A stretch of 64,000 nucleotides of DNA. Source: Lasiosphaeris hirsuta (taxonomy: Eukaryota; Ascomycota; Sordariomycetes; Sordariales; Lasiosphaeriaceae). Both the position numbers and the translations under genes were made by a program. Below are positions 10,497-21,369 of the stretch, one piece after another. Numbering within the stretch: the stretch's first letter is position 1; each line of letters starts with the position of its first letter. Location: positions 1,364,001 through 1,428,000 of the forward strand of contig JAUKUA010000006.1 of the NCBI GenBank assembly GCA_030549175.1, read 5' to 3'. A model generated the notes under the pieces. It saw only the letters and a program-made list of their open reading frames with translations, did no database searches and was not told where the DNA came from.

Positions 10497-12153
10497 CCTT
10501 AGACTAGAACACTGCAATACATTGCAACCGTGTCCTGCAAGGCTTTTGATGTACCATCACTTGCAGCCTTTTTCGAAGTGGAAAATACCCTTTCCAGTTC
10601 ATCGCTCATTGCGGATACTGACAGAATATCAATCGCAAGTCAAGATAACTCTCCCCTCCCCGTCGACCTCTGCCCCGCAAAGCACCAAGCCACGACGCGT
10701 CTCGACCTCGGCTGACCCCCTCCCTCTGTCCCCGCCCGGCACAAGGCAAATGAGCGAGTCAAGGAGACGGGGAAAGCGTTCCCGGTATGCCGACGACAGA
10801 GACACAGCTAGTAACCTTGGTGTCGGTAGTACTGCTGTGACGCCCCATCTTGGCTATGACGGTCGCAGCGTCTCGACACGGACGTCGTCGCCGACTGAGC
10901 AGCTTGCCAACCTCGAGCTGGCCACGTCCCCTTTTGAGTAACGCCTGTTCTCCGAGATAGGGATGCCGGCTCGGCTACGGGAGGTGGTTGTTATCATAGA
11001 CATCTTTGGGACGGGGGAGGGCGTCATACCAGCTGCTGAGAGGGTAAACATCGTAACACACAAGACCTTTGACAACATCCGTAATACCGCCTTCTCGTGG
11101 GGCGAGCAAATTGCGATCCCCGGCTCCAACATATTCCTTAGGCGCGAGCGCGAAGAGCTAGGGCCGGCTTCCTCGGTTGCTGACGTGGTGCGAATCATGG
11201 CCAATGCGAGGGAATGTGATTGCAACGGACACTCGGAAGCATCGTGGAACCTAGAGGTACATAACGACCTGCTCCGGCTGGGCTTCCGCGCGCGTCCTGG
11301 CCTAGGGAATCTTGCATCGAGGTACGTCGGCCCGTCTTAGCGTGACCATCTGCTACAGTTCTATCGCCAGGATTACCGCTAACTACGCTCAAAGCAGCCA
11401 ACCCTCCAGAATTGTCGACTTTTGTACCTTCCTCGACCCCGAAGCCGCTCATATCCATGCTTCCTCCTCGATACCCGACTCCACTGCCACCTCGGAAGGT
11501 GGCTTAGCATCCCTCACGCCAAGGATTTACAAGCAGGCGGCGGAGCGGCTCTTGGTCCTCCACAAAGCAACACCGTACCACAGCATTAACCAAACCGACT
11601 ATCCGCCCTTCCGTAACGTAACCGCCCCATCGTCGTCACCATCGAGACAAAGACCATGGGCGATGCCTGGCAGGCCGCACGGCTGCAGGTTGGCGTGTGG
11701 CAGATGGCCCAGTGGAGGACGTTGGTTGCGCTTCCTCTGCGGTATTGCTATCGACGAGGAAGAGGAAGAGCAAGACCTAGCGCCTAACCAAGAGACAAGG
11801 GGTGAAGATGCCCGGCAGATCGAGACCAGAAATCGCGGGACAAGAAGGTGCAGGACATGCTGGACGAGGTAGACTTCCTCCCTGTCATCATCGTCCAAGG
11901 CCATGACTGGTGGTTTGTGACGAGTACGATTGAAGGGAGCAAGACGGTCAGCCTTTTTCTATCCTCGATCTTCGGGTCACTTTGCTAATCTGCCACCTGA
12001 CAGACCCTGTGGACTAAGAAGCTGTTAGCCTCCACAAGCGATGCTCGTGGCATCTACCAGATTGTCTGCACTTTGCAGTACCTAGCTACTTGGTCGCGGC
12101 ACACCTACTGGCCTTGGTTTGCACGGAGGATTCTAAAAGTTGAGTTGGAGTAA
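10468..12153 (+). pseudogene. Broken fungal PD-(D/E)XK nuclease-like gene
   Basis: Matches the multicopy fungal family annotated as PD-(D/E)XK nuclease-like proteins (function undetermined). In order: a low-complexity N-terminus with SSPTEQLANLELATSPFE, a helical part (VIPAAERVNI, ARECDCNGHSEASWN), SRIVDFCTFLDPE, a nuclease-core-like strand IVVTIETKTMGDAWQAARLQ (E.K, about 11630-11690), VGVWQMAQW, and DFLPVIIVQGHDWWFV before the last exon. Introns probably lie at 11322-11358 and 11947-12003. Breaks: an in-frame TAA at 10939-10941 where CAA fits, a frameshift near 11625-11640, and at least one more before 11850. All conserved blocks are otherwise legible, so decay is recent. Confidence 0.75.
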
Positions 12154-12310
12154 ATATTGATTCTTAAGAGTATGAATGTTACAGCCTGCACTGGAAAGCA
12201 CGATAGCAAGAGTATTTTAATGAGAGCGTAACGGTGCACTATGAAGATTATCACTTTCCACTATGCTTGCCATACATAGCCCTGGAAAAAAAAACCGCAC
12301 AACCTTGAAA
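12154..12310. other. Spacer between pseudogene and LINE
   Basis: Short AT-richer stretch, no feature seen. Confidence 0.4.
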
Positions 12311-12318
12311 ATGGCAGA

Positions 12319-12355
12319 TTGATTGATTTGATTTGATTTGATTTGATTGAATTTG
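12319..12355 (-). repeat. LINE 3' tail, (CAAAT)n
   Basis: Tandem ATTTG/ATTGA pentamers on the plus strand (CAAAT on the LINE sense strand) mark the 3' end of the element, as expected for non-LTR elements that end in a short simple repeat rather than poly-A. Confidence 0.75.
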
Positions 12356-12602
12356 TTTAACGTCCCGGGTTTTCGCTCTTGGCGACTCGGACGTGCCGGG
12401 GCCGAGGGCCCCGACAACGGCTAACTAACGCAAGGAGATCCACCTGCCGAAAACCTAGCCCAATACATGCCCCTGTTTGCCGTTTGAGGGCCTCACCCAC
12501 CCTCACAACTCTCCCCCCAGCTAAGGTACATAAAAACTCCGTAGAGAAAAGCCACCTTTAGGAAACAACACCCTCTAGAGGGAAGGAAAGCACACTTGCG
12601 TA

Positions 12603-13985
12603 TCAAACTGTCTCGCGGTCGTGGGCCGCCGCCCACTCCGTTTCTTCTTCGTTGCCCGGGGTATTTTCTTCCCCCTTTTCTAGTTCCTCCTTTGCCGCCA
12701 TGAAAGCCCCGAAAGCGGTCAGCATCTTCTTGGAGCTCGAGGTAAGGAGCTTCGGTGTCCATACCCCTGTCGGCAGTGCCTTCGCCAGGGCGGCCGCGCT
12801 ATGTGTGCACTTCAGGAGGTGTCCCGGGGCCTTGGTGAGCCCGCACCTCCTACAGGTGCCTTCCCATGTTTCCGGATCGTGTCCCATCCTTTCATGGTAG
12901 GCCTTAAAGTCCCCGTGCCCCGTTCTTTCGGCGAGGAGGGCCGCCAGCCACCGCCTCGGGAGCCTGAGCTCCCGCGGGCGTTTCTTCCGGACCTTGACCT
13001 TGCGGTACTTTGGCTTGTTACACTCCCACCAGGCCTGGAGTTCCTGGGTGGGGTTGTACATCCCAGGCAGGCCCGGCGGGACGTCCTTCGTTCCCCGCGG
13101 CGTCTTGGTGGACACCCTTTCCCTGGCACATTCCGCCCCGCGCGCCGCGCACCTGCGGCATGGTCCTGGCTCCCCCCAGTCCCTATCACACTTCTCGCGT
13201 CTCCTGAAGCAGTTGTCGCACGAGGTGCCCGGAGCCCGGGTGCCATCTTGCTTCCTGACTGCGGCCAGCGGCACTGGTGGGGTCCAGCCTTCCTTTTTTG
13301 CCATGGTTTCGAGGAAGGTCGCCTGGGTCCTACCGGCTCTCTGGCCCCTGCCCGGGGCGTGGGCTAGACGGCTGACCACGGGGTGGCTGATCCCTTGCTC
13401 CCTGAGATTGAGCACCCTGGTCGCGTAGTCGTGGGCCTTCTTCTCGAGGACCATGTGGACCGGGGCTTGCCCTGCCTCCACGTGGAGTACCGCCCTGGGT
13501 GTGGTCTTGTAGGCCGGCAGGACGGCTTTGAGGCCAGAGTTGAGCACGCGTTGCAGGCCTCGGACCGGGGCTTCCCTGCCATTCCACCACGCTTCGGAGG
13601 CGTATGTCATTCTGGGGAGCGCCACCGCCGTGAGCCCCCGTGCTGCCAGGTGCGGGGGGAGGCCCCTGCCTGGGCCGCCGATCCTTCGGAGTAGGGCCGT
13701 TGCCTTGGCCCCTTTCGTCGCCGCGCGTCTGATGTACTCCTTGAACTGGAGCCCCGGGTCGAGCCACACGCCTAGCCACTTGAGGAGTGGGTTATAGGGG
13801 GCTTGTGCCGTGCCTGCCTTGAGGGCGGGGTGCTTTCGTGGGATGGGGGTTCGTTCCTTTTCCGAGCTTGAGTCGGAGCTGGGGCCGGGGTTGGGGTCCT
13901 TACCTGTCTTCGGTGCCGCCCTGTATGGTTTGAAGAGGGCGTATTCGTACTTGGCTGGGTCGAGTGGGACGTTGTTTGCCCTTCC
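12603..13985 (-). pseudogene. LINE ORF2 C-terminal part with Zn2Cys6-like cluster
   Basis: The last 460 codons of the LINE ORF2 contain no stop and keep their Trp codons. They hold WLGVWLDPGLQFKEYI (end of the RT-thumb region), a helical region, then six cysteines spaced CX2CX6CX9CX2CX6C (CDNCFRRREKC ... CRRCAARGAEC, about 13127-13219). This is exactly the spacing of a fungal Zn(II)2Cys6 binuclear cluster, with a basic stretch inside the first half. Further on, CRRCGLTKAPGHLLKC resembles the CCHC knuckle common at LINE C-termini. The region has no start of its own and belongs to the element. Confidence 0.75.
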
Positions 13986-16020
13986 CTAGGCGTCAATTGC
14001 CGCCAGCTGCCTCGTAAGGTTGGTCCTTACCGCTGCTTCGGAGACTCCTTTGGCTACTACGAGGAGGTCGTCCGCGTAGAGGCTTCGGCCTTCCCCTTTC
14101 GCCAGTGGCTCTAGGTATAAGCTAAAGAGGATCGGTGACAGTGGCGAGCCCTGTGGCAGGCCTGCCTTTGTCGGACGTATAACCCCATCTAGCCTAAGGG
14201 TCATCCTCCTATCTAACAGGAAGCTCCTGACAAATCTCACGAAGGTAGGGGGCTACCCCTGGACTGCCAGTCTGTTGGCCAGGTGCTCCCTTTAGACGTT
14301 GTTAAAACCCCCATCGATGTTGCCCGTCAGGATTCCCACCGCCTCCCCGTTCCTCATGGCGTCCTGGAGGTCGTGGACTACCCCGGTGAGGAGGTCCGTG
14401 GCCGAGCGTTTGGGGACACCTCCTACTTGGTTAGGGCTAAGGACCCTCTGCCGTAGTGCCGCCTGGCTCAACTTTCTTGCTACCAGCCGTTCTAACCCTC
14501 TCCCGTATGTCGGAATGAGGGCGATCGGCCGGAGCTGTTTCGTTGTACCGCGTGGCTTGTTGGGTTTGGGCAGCAGCACTACTTCCGACTCCTTCTACAC
14601 GTCCGGGTAGTACCCTAGGGCTACGGAGTGGGCGCATATGGCGTAGACCAGCCTTGCTAGCGCCGAGCGGGACTTTACCTCGACACCGTTCTCAACCTTC
14701 ATATCCCACTAGGCGGCTCTGAGCATTGCGGTCGTGGTTCCATCCGGTCCTAGTGCCGTGGTTTTTACCCTGCTACCTATGAAGGCTTCGTCTACCTCCT
14801 CCAGCTCTAGCCGTAGGTCCAGGTCGAGTAGCGGCGTCCCCTGGGGTCTGGGTTCTAGCTCGGCGTCTATTCCGGGGTCGAAGGCTACCAGTTCTTTGAA
14901 GACTAGCCTCGCCTTGTCTTCTGTTATGACAGCCTCCGGTCCCCCGCTCTTGGGTCGGAGTGGTGGGATCGCCTAGCTTTACGGCTCTTTTCTCCATGCC
15001 ATGACCTTCCATAGGAAGTCCTCCGAGGCTCCACTTACTACCTTCCCGTAGTATTCTGTCCTCGCCTTCCTCAGGGTCTACCTGTACACCCTGGCGCCGA
15101 GCTCGGTACCATCCGTGACATAGAACCGTTTGTTAGCCTCACAGCTGGCATTCCACTACTTGGCCTTCTTTGGCCCGTCCCATACCTTCGTTCCGTGGCG
15201 CCTCGTGGCCGTGCCCGTGATATTGCTGAGGGCGCGGGCTACCTCCTCTAGTTCCGGGCCGTCTGGCTTCGCGGAGAGTGGGCGTATTGATAGGGCGAGC
15301 TCCGCCAGGGTTCTGCCGAATGCCCAGCGGTCTAGTGGTTTCACTACCTACTTCGGCTACCTCCGGACACCGGCGACCCCCTCCCTCCATATACGTATCG
15401 TAGAGTGGTCCGACCCGGTCCAGAGGTCTAGGGCGACCTCCGCCTTTAACCTGTCGACGTTACTAAACACCAGGTCTAGTACTCCCCCTAGGTTGTAGGT
15501 AGGCTCGGTAATAAGGGGCAGCGTTCCTTAGGTTTCGGCCCATCTTACGACGGCCCTGGCCTTAGGCCCTCGTCTTCCCCCTTTGTCTGTCTTAGCCCAC
15601 AGGGGGTGGTTGAGGTTGAAGTCGCCTGCTACTATAAGCCTTCGCCCCCTGAGGGCGGTTACCCCGTCCACTACGTCTTTTCCGGCCCTGTTATAAACCC
15701 CGTAGACCTCTAGGTAGCCATTGGTAATGCCGACTACTCCGTCTTTTACCCCTGGTAGTTATTCCCACTCCCCTGCCCTTAAGTAGATTACCGAGCTGGC
15801 AGAGTCTCCCAGGCAGTGGATATCGTATCTGTGGGCACGCCGGGTACTACCAAAGCCCCACGATAGTTCTTATACCAGGATGAGGTCCGTTCTCTCCCCT
15901 ATTGCTGACGTTAGGAGGGAGTCGTGGTATGCCATGACCCCTGCGACATTGGCTTACAGGATTTTAAGCGTTGTTTTACGTGATCTCGTCTTACGCGGTA
16001 TCGTGACTGAAATGACCATG

Positions 16021-17471
16021 TAGCATATTAAGCAAGCAGGTCGAAATAGATCGGGGCCGAATTAGTTAGACCGGGCTGTAGCGGCGCAAATAGTTGCAGC
16101 GCGGGCGCGGGTTGCAGGGCTAGAGGAAAAAGGTTGTGTGGCTGGAGAATTTGTGGTGGGAGATTTGAGGTGTGAGGATATTTATGGTAGGGTGGGCTGA
16201 TTGGAATTTGGAGAATTTAGGCACAGGGCAAATGGCTAATTTGGTTTTTTTTACAGATTGAGCTATGGACCTCTGTGAAGGACCTAGGCTCCCAGCCACA
16301 GCTGTAGCTGCGCGCAGAGCGCTGTGCCACACCCACCGCAGTTATGCGACATATAGTTTACATCAACTCTCCAGGATAACACCAAATGACAATACATTAC
16401 AACTCGACCCTGCCCGGGTCTCAAAATATGAAACCCATCGAGTGTTGCATCTCGCCTAATAAGCTCATAAGTTGATTGGTGACACTTCAGCTCGATAACG
16501 AGGTGCAGCGTGTCCAAAGTCCGAATTTATCTTTAACTACAACAAGCTCCCCAAGACATACCGAGATGCCGCTGACATCACCCGAGAAGTCTGACTGTTC
16601 TGCGACAATCAGTGGCTATAACCCGCTAATCCTCTTCATCTTCTTCATCCTCTTCCCCGTCTCTTCTCTAACCTCTGATGATCTTTGCAATGGCAACTAG
16701 CCCCACCTCCGCGCTACTATCATCGCTCTGTGGGAGTTGGTTATTATCGCTACCAAGCAGCACTGCTCTGAGTGTGATGCCAGTTTTTGCGGAGGGTCAC
16801 GCGGCACGTTAAGAGCACCAATTTTGGGGTACAAGATTGTGGTCAAAGCGCTCTCTCTTCCTTCCTTTTATAATTCAGCTTCCCATATCTGTTGATCAGA
16901 ATATACTTTTTCACAAACCTTCTACTGGCGCGCGGCCTGACTCACGAAACTAACACTCAAGAATCTTAACAACGTCGGGTGTGGCGTTGAGAAACAAAGC
17001 TTTTTTTAACGTTTAGTTACATTCGGATTTCATAGCAGAGGCTGGCATTCTCGGCCAACAAGGAAGGCTAAGTGCCAGGGCTTGGACCAGTCACCTCTCT
17101 GGGCTCTCGCGTTGTCGATGAGCCAAAATATTTGGCCATGTAAAAGGTCTGAGAGGGGGTATCGGAAAACTCCGGGTCCTGAAATAAGCATCGCACTTTC
17201 CCTGGTTTCAATGAGATTCAAATCCATCGTCTTTGCTTTTAGAGAGCACATCTTGACCCTGGGTTGCGGTAAACCTTGGTTCGACACCCCTACTCCTCCC
17301 ACAATCGACTCAATCCAGCCCAAGGGGGCAAAAAGGAAATACAAGGGAAAAACATTTCCAAAAAGAAAGAACGGCCATCTCCTATTCTCCAATCCCAACA
17401 CTGTCATAAAAACTCCCCAAAACAGGAGAGATCTCAAAACGAAGTATAAGTAACCCCCAAAATCACAGAAC
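16021..17471. other. Gene-poor spacer right of the LINE
   Basis: Between the LINE and the G1 peptidase 3' end. The longest ORF (17030-17503, minus) overlaps the peptidase stop, has no recognisable domain and reads like chance translation. No RNA gene was found. Confidence 0.5.
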
Positions 17472-18562
17472 TTAGGGTACCCAAGATACCTCGTTTGAGT
17501 CATCGTACTCGGCAGATGAGCAGCTGTTCAGTATTTGGTACTGGTTAGCTCCAAGAATGCCAAGGGATCCCGAAGTGCGAGTAGCATAGGCATCTTGGAA
17601 CCAGACATCGGTGAAGTGAGCGAAGCCTGCCGGGCTGCCCCCGACCGTGGGGCGCTCGACGACCCAGTCGGCATCTACACGTCCTAGAGTTGTGCCTCCT
17701 GTAATTGTGATGGTGTAAACGAGATTCTGCGTAATATTCTCAAGGGTACTTTGGGCCTGTTAGAATTGTACACCAAGAGAACAGCAATCGCAAAACGCTT
17801 ACATGACACCCGAAGTTGTTGTGGTTGCTTCAACTGTCACCTCAAACCAATCATCTATAGCCACTGCAGCCGCCAAGTTAGTCAGTGGCCAATACGATTA
17901 CAGCAAATTCAAAAGAAACTAACCTGGTAAAGATGTGATGGTGTAGGCAGCCGACGGGTACCACTGCCACCACGCTTCGTTTCTACAGGGATTTAAGGTT
18001 AGCCGGTTGTTGGATGTTGGCAGGGTTTCGCCCCCAAGAAACATACCTCACAATGCCGGTTGAATTGTCAATCTAGACGACATAGAGATAAATGGTTAGC
18101 TCATTTGAATACCAACTCCATGTTCGGGGTTGGCCATACCTTGCAAACTGTCCCTGACTGCAGCAATGCCGAAGTGTAAGTGTCTCCGTCAATACCAGCC
18201 CAAAAGGCAGCAGCCTGGGGATAAGTCGTTACGCCGGTCCTCTTGGTGCATGTTGGGTGCTGAAAATAAGCATGGATCTTTTTGATTGGATTGAGGGCTG
18301 TCGCATGGTTGACAGAGCCGCACCAGTTGGAAGAATATGAAGAAGGATTGGTTCTTTTTTCCTTTCCGTTTCCTGATGGCGGAGGAACACGGGAATTCTG
18401 GGCAGTACGGGCATTACGTGATGGCTGAAACGGCTCGAGCTTGATTTCAGATGCGGGAACTGGTTTCCCGTTGCGTGTTGCCTTCACCGTAAAGGTGAGC
18501 TCGGCCAGGACTTGTTGGGCCGCGAGGGCGGATACGAGGAAGACAGAGGAAAGGAGCTTCAT
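17472..18562 (-). CDS. Secreted glutamic peptidase (family G1, eqolisin)
   Basis: Acid endopeptidase secreted by fungi. Five exons: 18140-18562, 18047-18072, 17924-17982, 17803-17863 and 17472-17748, giving 281 aa. The signal peptide is MKLLSSVFLVSALAAQQVLA, followed by a propeptide. The mature part contains SSNWCGSV, AAAFWAGIDGDTYTSALLQS (catalytic Gln in the LLQ motif), NEAWWQWYPSAAYTI, DDWFEVTVEA, ITLENITQNLVYTITITGG and DADWVVERP (catalytic Glu region), ending in an acidic tail. Both dyad residues of the family (Gln and Glu) are present, so activity is likely. Exon 2 is only 26 nt. The last acceptor, AAAG at 17750-17749, was chosen over CAG at 17758-17757 because only it keeps the family frame. 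Confidence 0.88.
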
Positions 18563-19586
18563 TTTTAGCCGTCCGAGGACACCAAAAAAAAAAAAAAAGC
18601 AGACTTGACAGCTCAGGGCCTAGTGTGAATGAATCAGGTTGCCAAGAAAGCGCAATATGGACAAGCGAAGGACCAGTAACGAGATGGATGGGATATAGTG
18701 CTCTGATGGAATGGTGGCATCAAGGGAAGGGAGGGTTGGGAAACCTGCACTTTATCTACTCGTCGAGCACGTCGAGCCCCATGCTCCATGAAATCTAGGC
18801 GTCGGGCAACAGGTTGGTACGCTTGCCCAACTTTCCAGTCCGTACCAGTCACACCAGGTTGTTCCCCCTTGGCGATGAGACCATGGTCACCGGAAGAGAC
18901 TGGGCCTAGACCTGGGCTGAGAGCTGCATGCCGGCTCGCGATAACGCAACTTGAAGCCAGCCTTTCCTCATAGAGATATATCATGCTACTGGGCATGGGT
19001 GTAGCCGACTCTATCACGGCGCTTCGGATGACGAGCTTCATGACTGAGAAGCGGGTGTGCCGCCGAGCAAGTGGGCGTCGATCAGCCCCTGAATCAGCCG
19101 GCGCCCATGGCCTATTGCGACGTGGGAGGGGCACGGCGTGGTCATGAGAGTCTTCGGAGTCGTAGTGGTGTGGAACATGGCCACGATTTCTACCATTCCG
19201 ACAGCCCCTCCAGGGTTGTAGTCGACAGCTCCGAGCGCCGACCCCCTGCTCGCCCGACCTGTGCCGTAGGCAGCGAAGCACCTTCGGAATAGCACCGGCA
19301 ACCGCCACGTTGTAGCAATGGACATAGGCGGCAGCTTGATGTTTCGCGACTGTTGACCCGACCGAGCGGATCACCAGTGATGGATCCGGCCTCCGCAGCG
19401 GAAGCCCTTAATCTCGTCGTAACTTCGGGGCCCGACCGTCAAGCGTTGCGAGGCGAGGGGAATGTTGGCATATGCAGGAACTACAAAGCAGCTGTCAACG
19501 CGCCCAACCCAATGCAGGCTTGGGTCAACCCATCACACGCACATGCACACGCACACGCACACGAGGGAAGCAAGGGAAAAGGGAAA

Positions 19587-19603
19587 GGGGGGGGGGGGGG
19601 GGG
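19587..19603. repeat. G17 homopolymer
   Basis: Seventeen consecutive G residues just after a CA/CG-rich microsatellite. The exact length may be uncertain in assembly. Confidence 0.9.
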
Positions 19604-19740
19604 CCGGCAATGATGGAATAATGGAGAAGTTGGGTGCTCCCCGATCCGAGTCTTGACCTTGGTGTTGACCGAGAGGGCGAAGGCGCAGCTGATGAGGCTA
19701 GAGTCGTATTAGCCCCCAAGCTTGTTGACGAACTATTGGA

Positions 19741-19770
19741 GAACTGCGTCGAGCTGCGTCGAGCTGCGTC
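19741..19770. repeat. 10-bp tandem repeat, 3 units
   Basis: Units of GARCTGCGTC, the second and third identical. Confidence 0.9.
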
Positions 19771-20318
19771 AAGCCCGTCATTCAAATCGGGTGGGCGAGG
19801 TGGGTGAGTTGGGTGAGGAGGTGTGCTAGGGCTGTGCGGGGGAGGCTCCATGAGCGATGCAACGGCTTGCCTAATACAACCCGGGCGAGTGGCCTCCTTG
19901 CTCAACTAGAGCTCGAAAAGGCGGCCAACGTCGATGGCTCGCAAGAGGTGCAGCGATTTCTACCGTAGGAGCGCGTGATGCGGTGTTTCCGTGTTTCCGC
20001 AAGCAGCGCGTTGGCTGCAGAATCACGATTGCACCCGACATCAGTGGATGGGGTCCGTCCTGCAGGCACCGCAGCAGGCACTGCAAGGCCCCGGGAGCTC
20101 TTTCCGACAGGAGTCAATCCCAACGACTGGGGCGCCTCTCGCACTGCACAGGGACAATTTTTTTTTTTTTAACAATTTCACTATGCACTGCCATCTCCAG
20201 CTGTGCGTCCGATTTGGAGATCCACCCACCGGCAATTCGAGAGTGCCAAGCTGGCGCCAGCATCTTTCCGGACGTCCAAGATCGTGCTTACAGATAGGGC
20301 AAGCTCGCCGTCATCTCC

Positions 20319-20361
20319 TGCCTGGCCGCTCTTTCTGCCTGGCCGCTCTTTCTGCCTGGCC
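20319..20361. repeat. 17-bp tandem repeat, 2.5 units
   Basis: TGCCTGGCCGCTCTTTC repeated twice perfectly, plus a half unit. Confidence 0.9.
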
Positions 20362-21369
20362 TTCCTGGGTCTACTTATGATTTTGCACAAGCCCTGCAAC
20401 GTTGCATGCTGTTCTCGAGCAGGCGAGGCTGCACAGCTCTGCGTCCTGGCGATACTCTCCTGCCAAGTTTCCGGGCTGAACAGAGAGGCTCGACATCCCC
20501 ACGGACTCGCATTCTCATTCAGCTGCGGCCGCTGACCGGCTGACAGGAACCACACGGGCAGGATTCCACCCCCGAGAGCAACCACACCACACCCTCTCTG
20601 CTCAGCCGTGTGGCGTCTCTCACAGTACGGATTCGCTAGCAGATAACGGTGTCGGATGCCAACTGTATGCCAACTACACGCAGTATTGCAGAGCAGTATT
20701 GTCGTTGGATTGCGAGATGTGCGGAATGCAATTTGATCCGCTGTGCCGTCCCCCGCAGCATCGTATCAGGGGTGCAGAGCTTGGAAGGCTGGGGCGGGCC
20801 GGGACGCTCAGGCAGATTTTGGACCCCAGAAACGTGGTGTCTGGATGTTTCTGCGTGATAACGCAGGGTGCGCCTGGTGCCTTGCGTCCGACCTGCTGCA
20901 GCCACTACCGGTTGCGTGACCAACGCCCAAGAGAACCGGGTCGGGGCGCAACCTCGATGCATCGGACGACACGACGTAATTGGCCGCCTCTATTCCCGCC
21001 GAGCAAGGAACCGACGCCGTTGCAGCTGCGGCTGGCACTTGGACGGGTTCGACTCTAGCGAGGACATGTTACGGCGGCCTTTATTTGCTGGGTCAAGTTG
21101 GACAACCCTTGTCACAGCTCCAAAGCTCGAGATCAAGTATCGTAATCAGCACAAACATTCAAGAGACATTGCTTTCTACCCTACTGCACTCGAGATAGCA
21201 CGAGACGCGCAACCCTAGGTACATATGTTGGTCCCTTGCCCCTAGAATACCTAGCTATTTATTGCCTCGCCGTGAAGCAGCAGCTAGGTACCCAGCCAAA
21301 AGCAACGACACAACATGGCAGATGATCGGTCACTCTCAAGCCTCCCCCTTTCACCTTGGAACATCATCA

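Larger units (their letters stand above)
12319..16020 (-). mobile_element. RIP-damaged non-LTR retrotransposon (LINE, Tad1-like)
   Basis: One long ORF2 frame (plus-strand codons starting at multiples of 3) runs from an ATG at 16019 to a stop at 12603. Domains in order: apurinic-type endonuclease (VAGDFNLNHPLW and GSDHSTIRI, about 15980-15390), reverse transcriptase (LRPIALIPTYGRGLERLVA; GLPQGSPLSPILFSLYLEPL; YADDLLVVA, about 14580-14030), then a C-terminal region with two cysteine motifs (12603-13985). About 15 in-frame stops interrupt the first 2 kb; wherever a residue can be guessed they replace Trp or Gln. RT motif A reads NIDGGFNN where DIxGAFDN is usual, so both acidic residues are Asn. 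No ORF1 was recognised upstream, so the copy is probably 5'-truncated. Clade assignment is by general resemblance. Confidence 0.9.
18563..21369. other. Gene-poor repeat-rich stretch
   Basis: No ORF here has recognisable content. The longest (18634-19374, minus) shifts composition along its length and has competing frames. The stretch holds simple repeats: a CACACG-rich run (about 19533-19563), a 17-G run (19587-19603), three 10-bp units (19741-19770) and two and a half 17-bp units (20319-20361). It includes the G1 peptidase promoter on its left side. Confidence 0.5.

Noticed and set aside
13772..13996. Other-frame ORFs inside the LINE (for example 12801-13367 plus)
   Set aside because: Long only because the GC-rich region has few stops; the minus ORF2 frame explains the sequence.
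17265..17300. GGTTCGAC T-loop-like motif suggesting a tRNA
   Set aside because: Neither strand forms T, anticodon or acceptor stems around it.
17030..17503. 157-aa minus-strand ORF
   Set aside because: Overlaps the G1 peptidase 3' end, no domain, composition uneven.
18634..19374. 246-aa minus-strand ORF with a competing second frame
   Set aside because: Arg/His/Pro-rich and incoherent; no splice model improves it.
19533..19603. Possible CRISPR or telomere-like repeat
   Set aside because: Only a microsatellite and homopolymer, no spacers or telomeric TTAGGG units.
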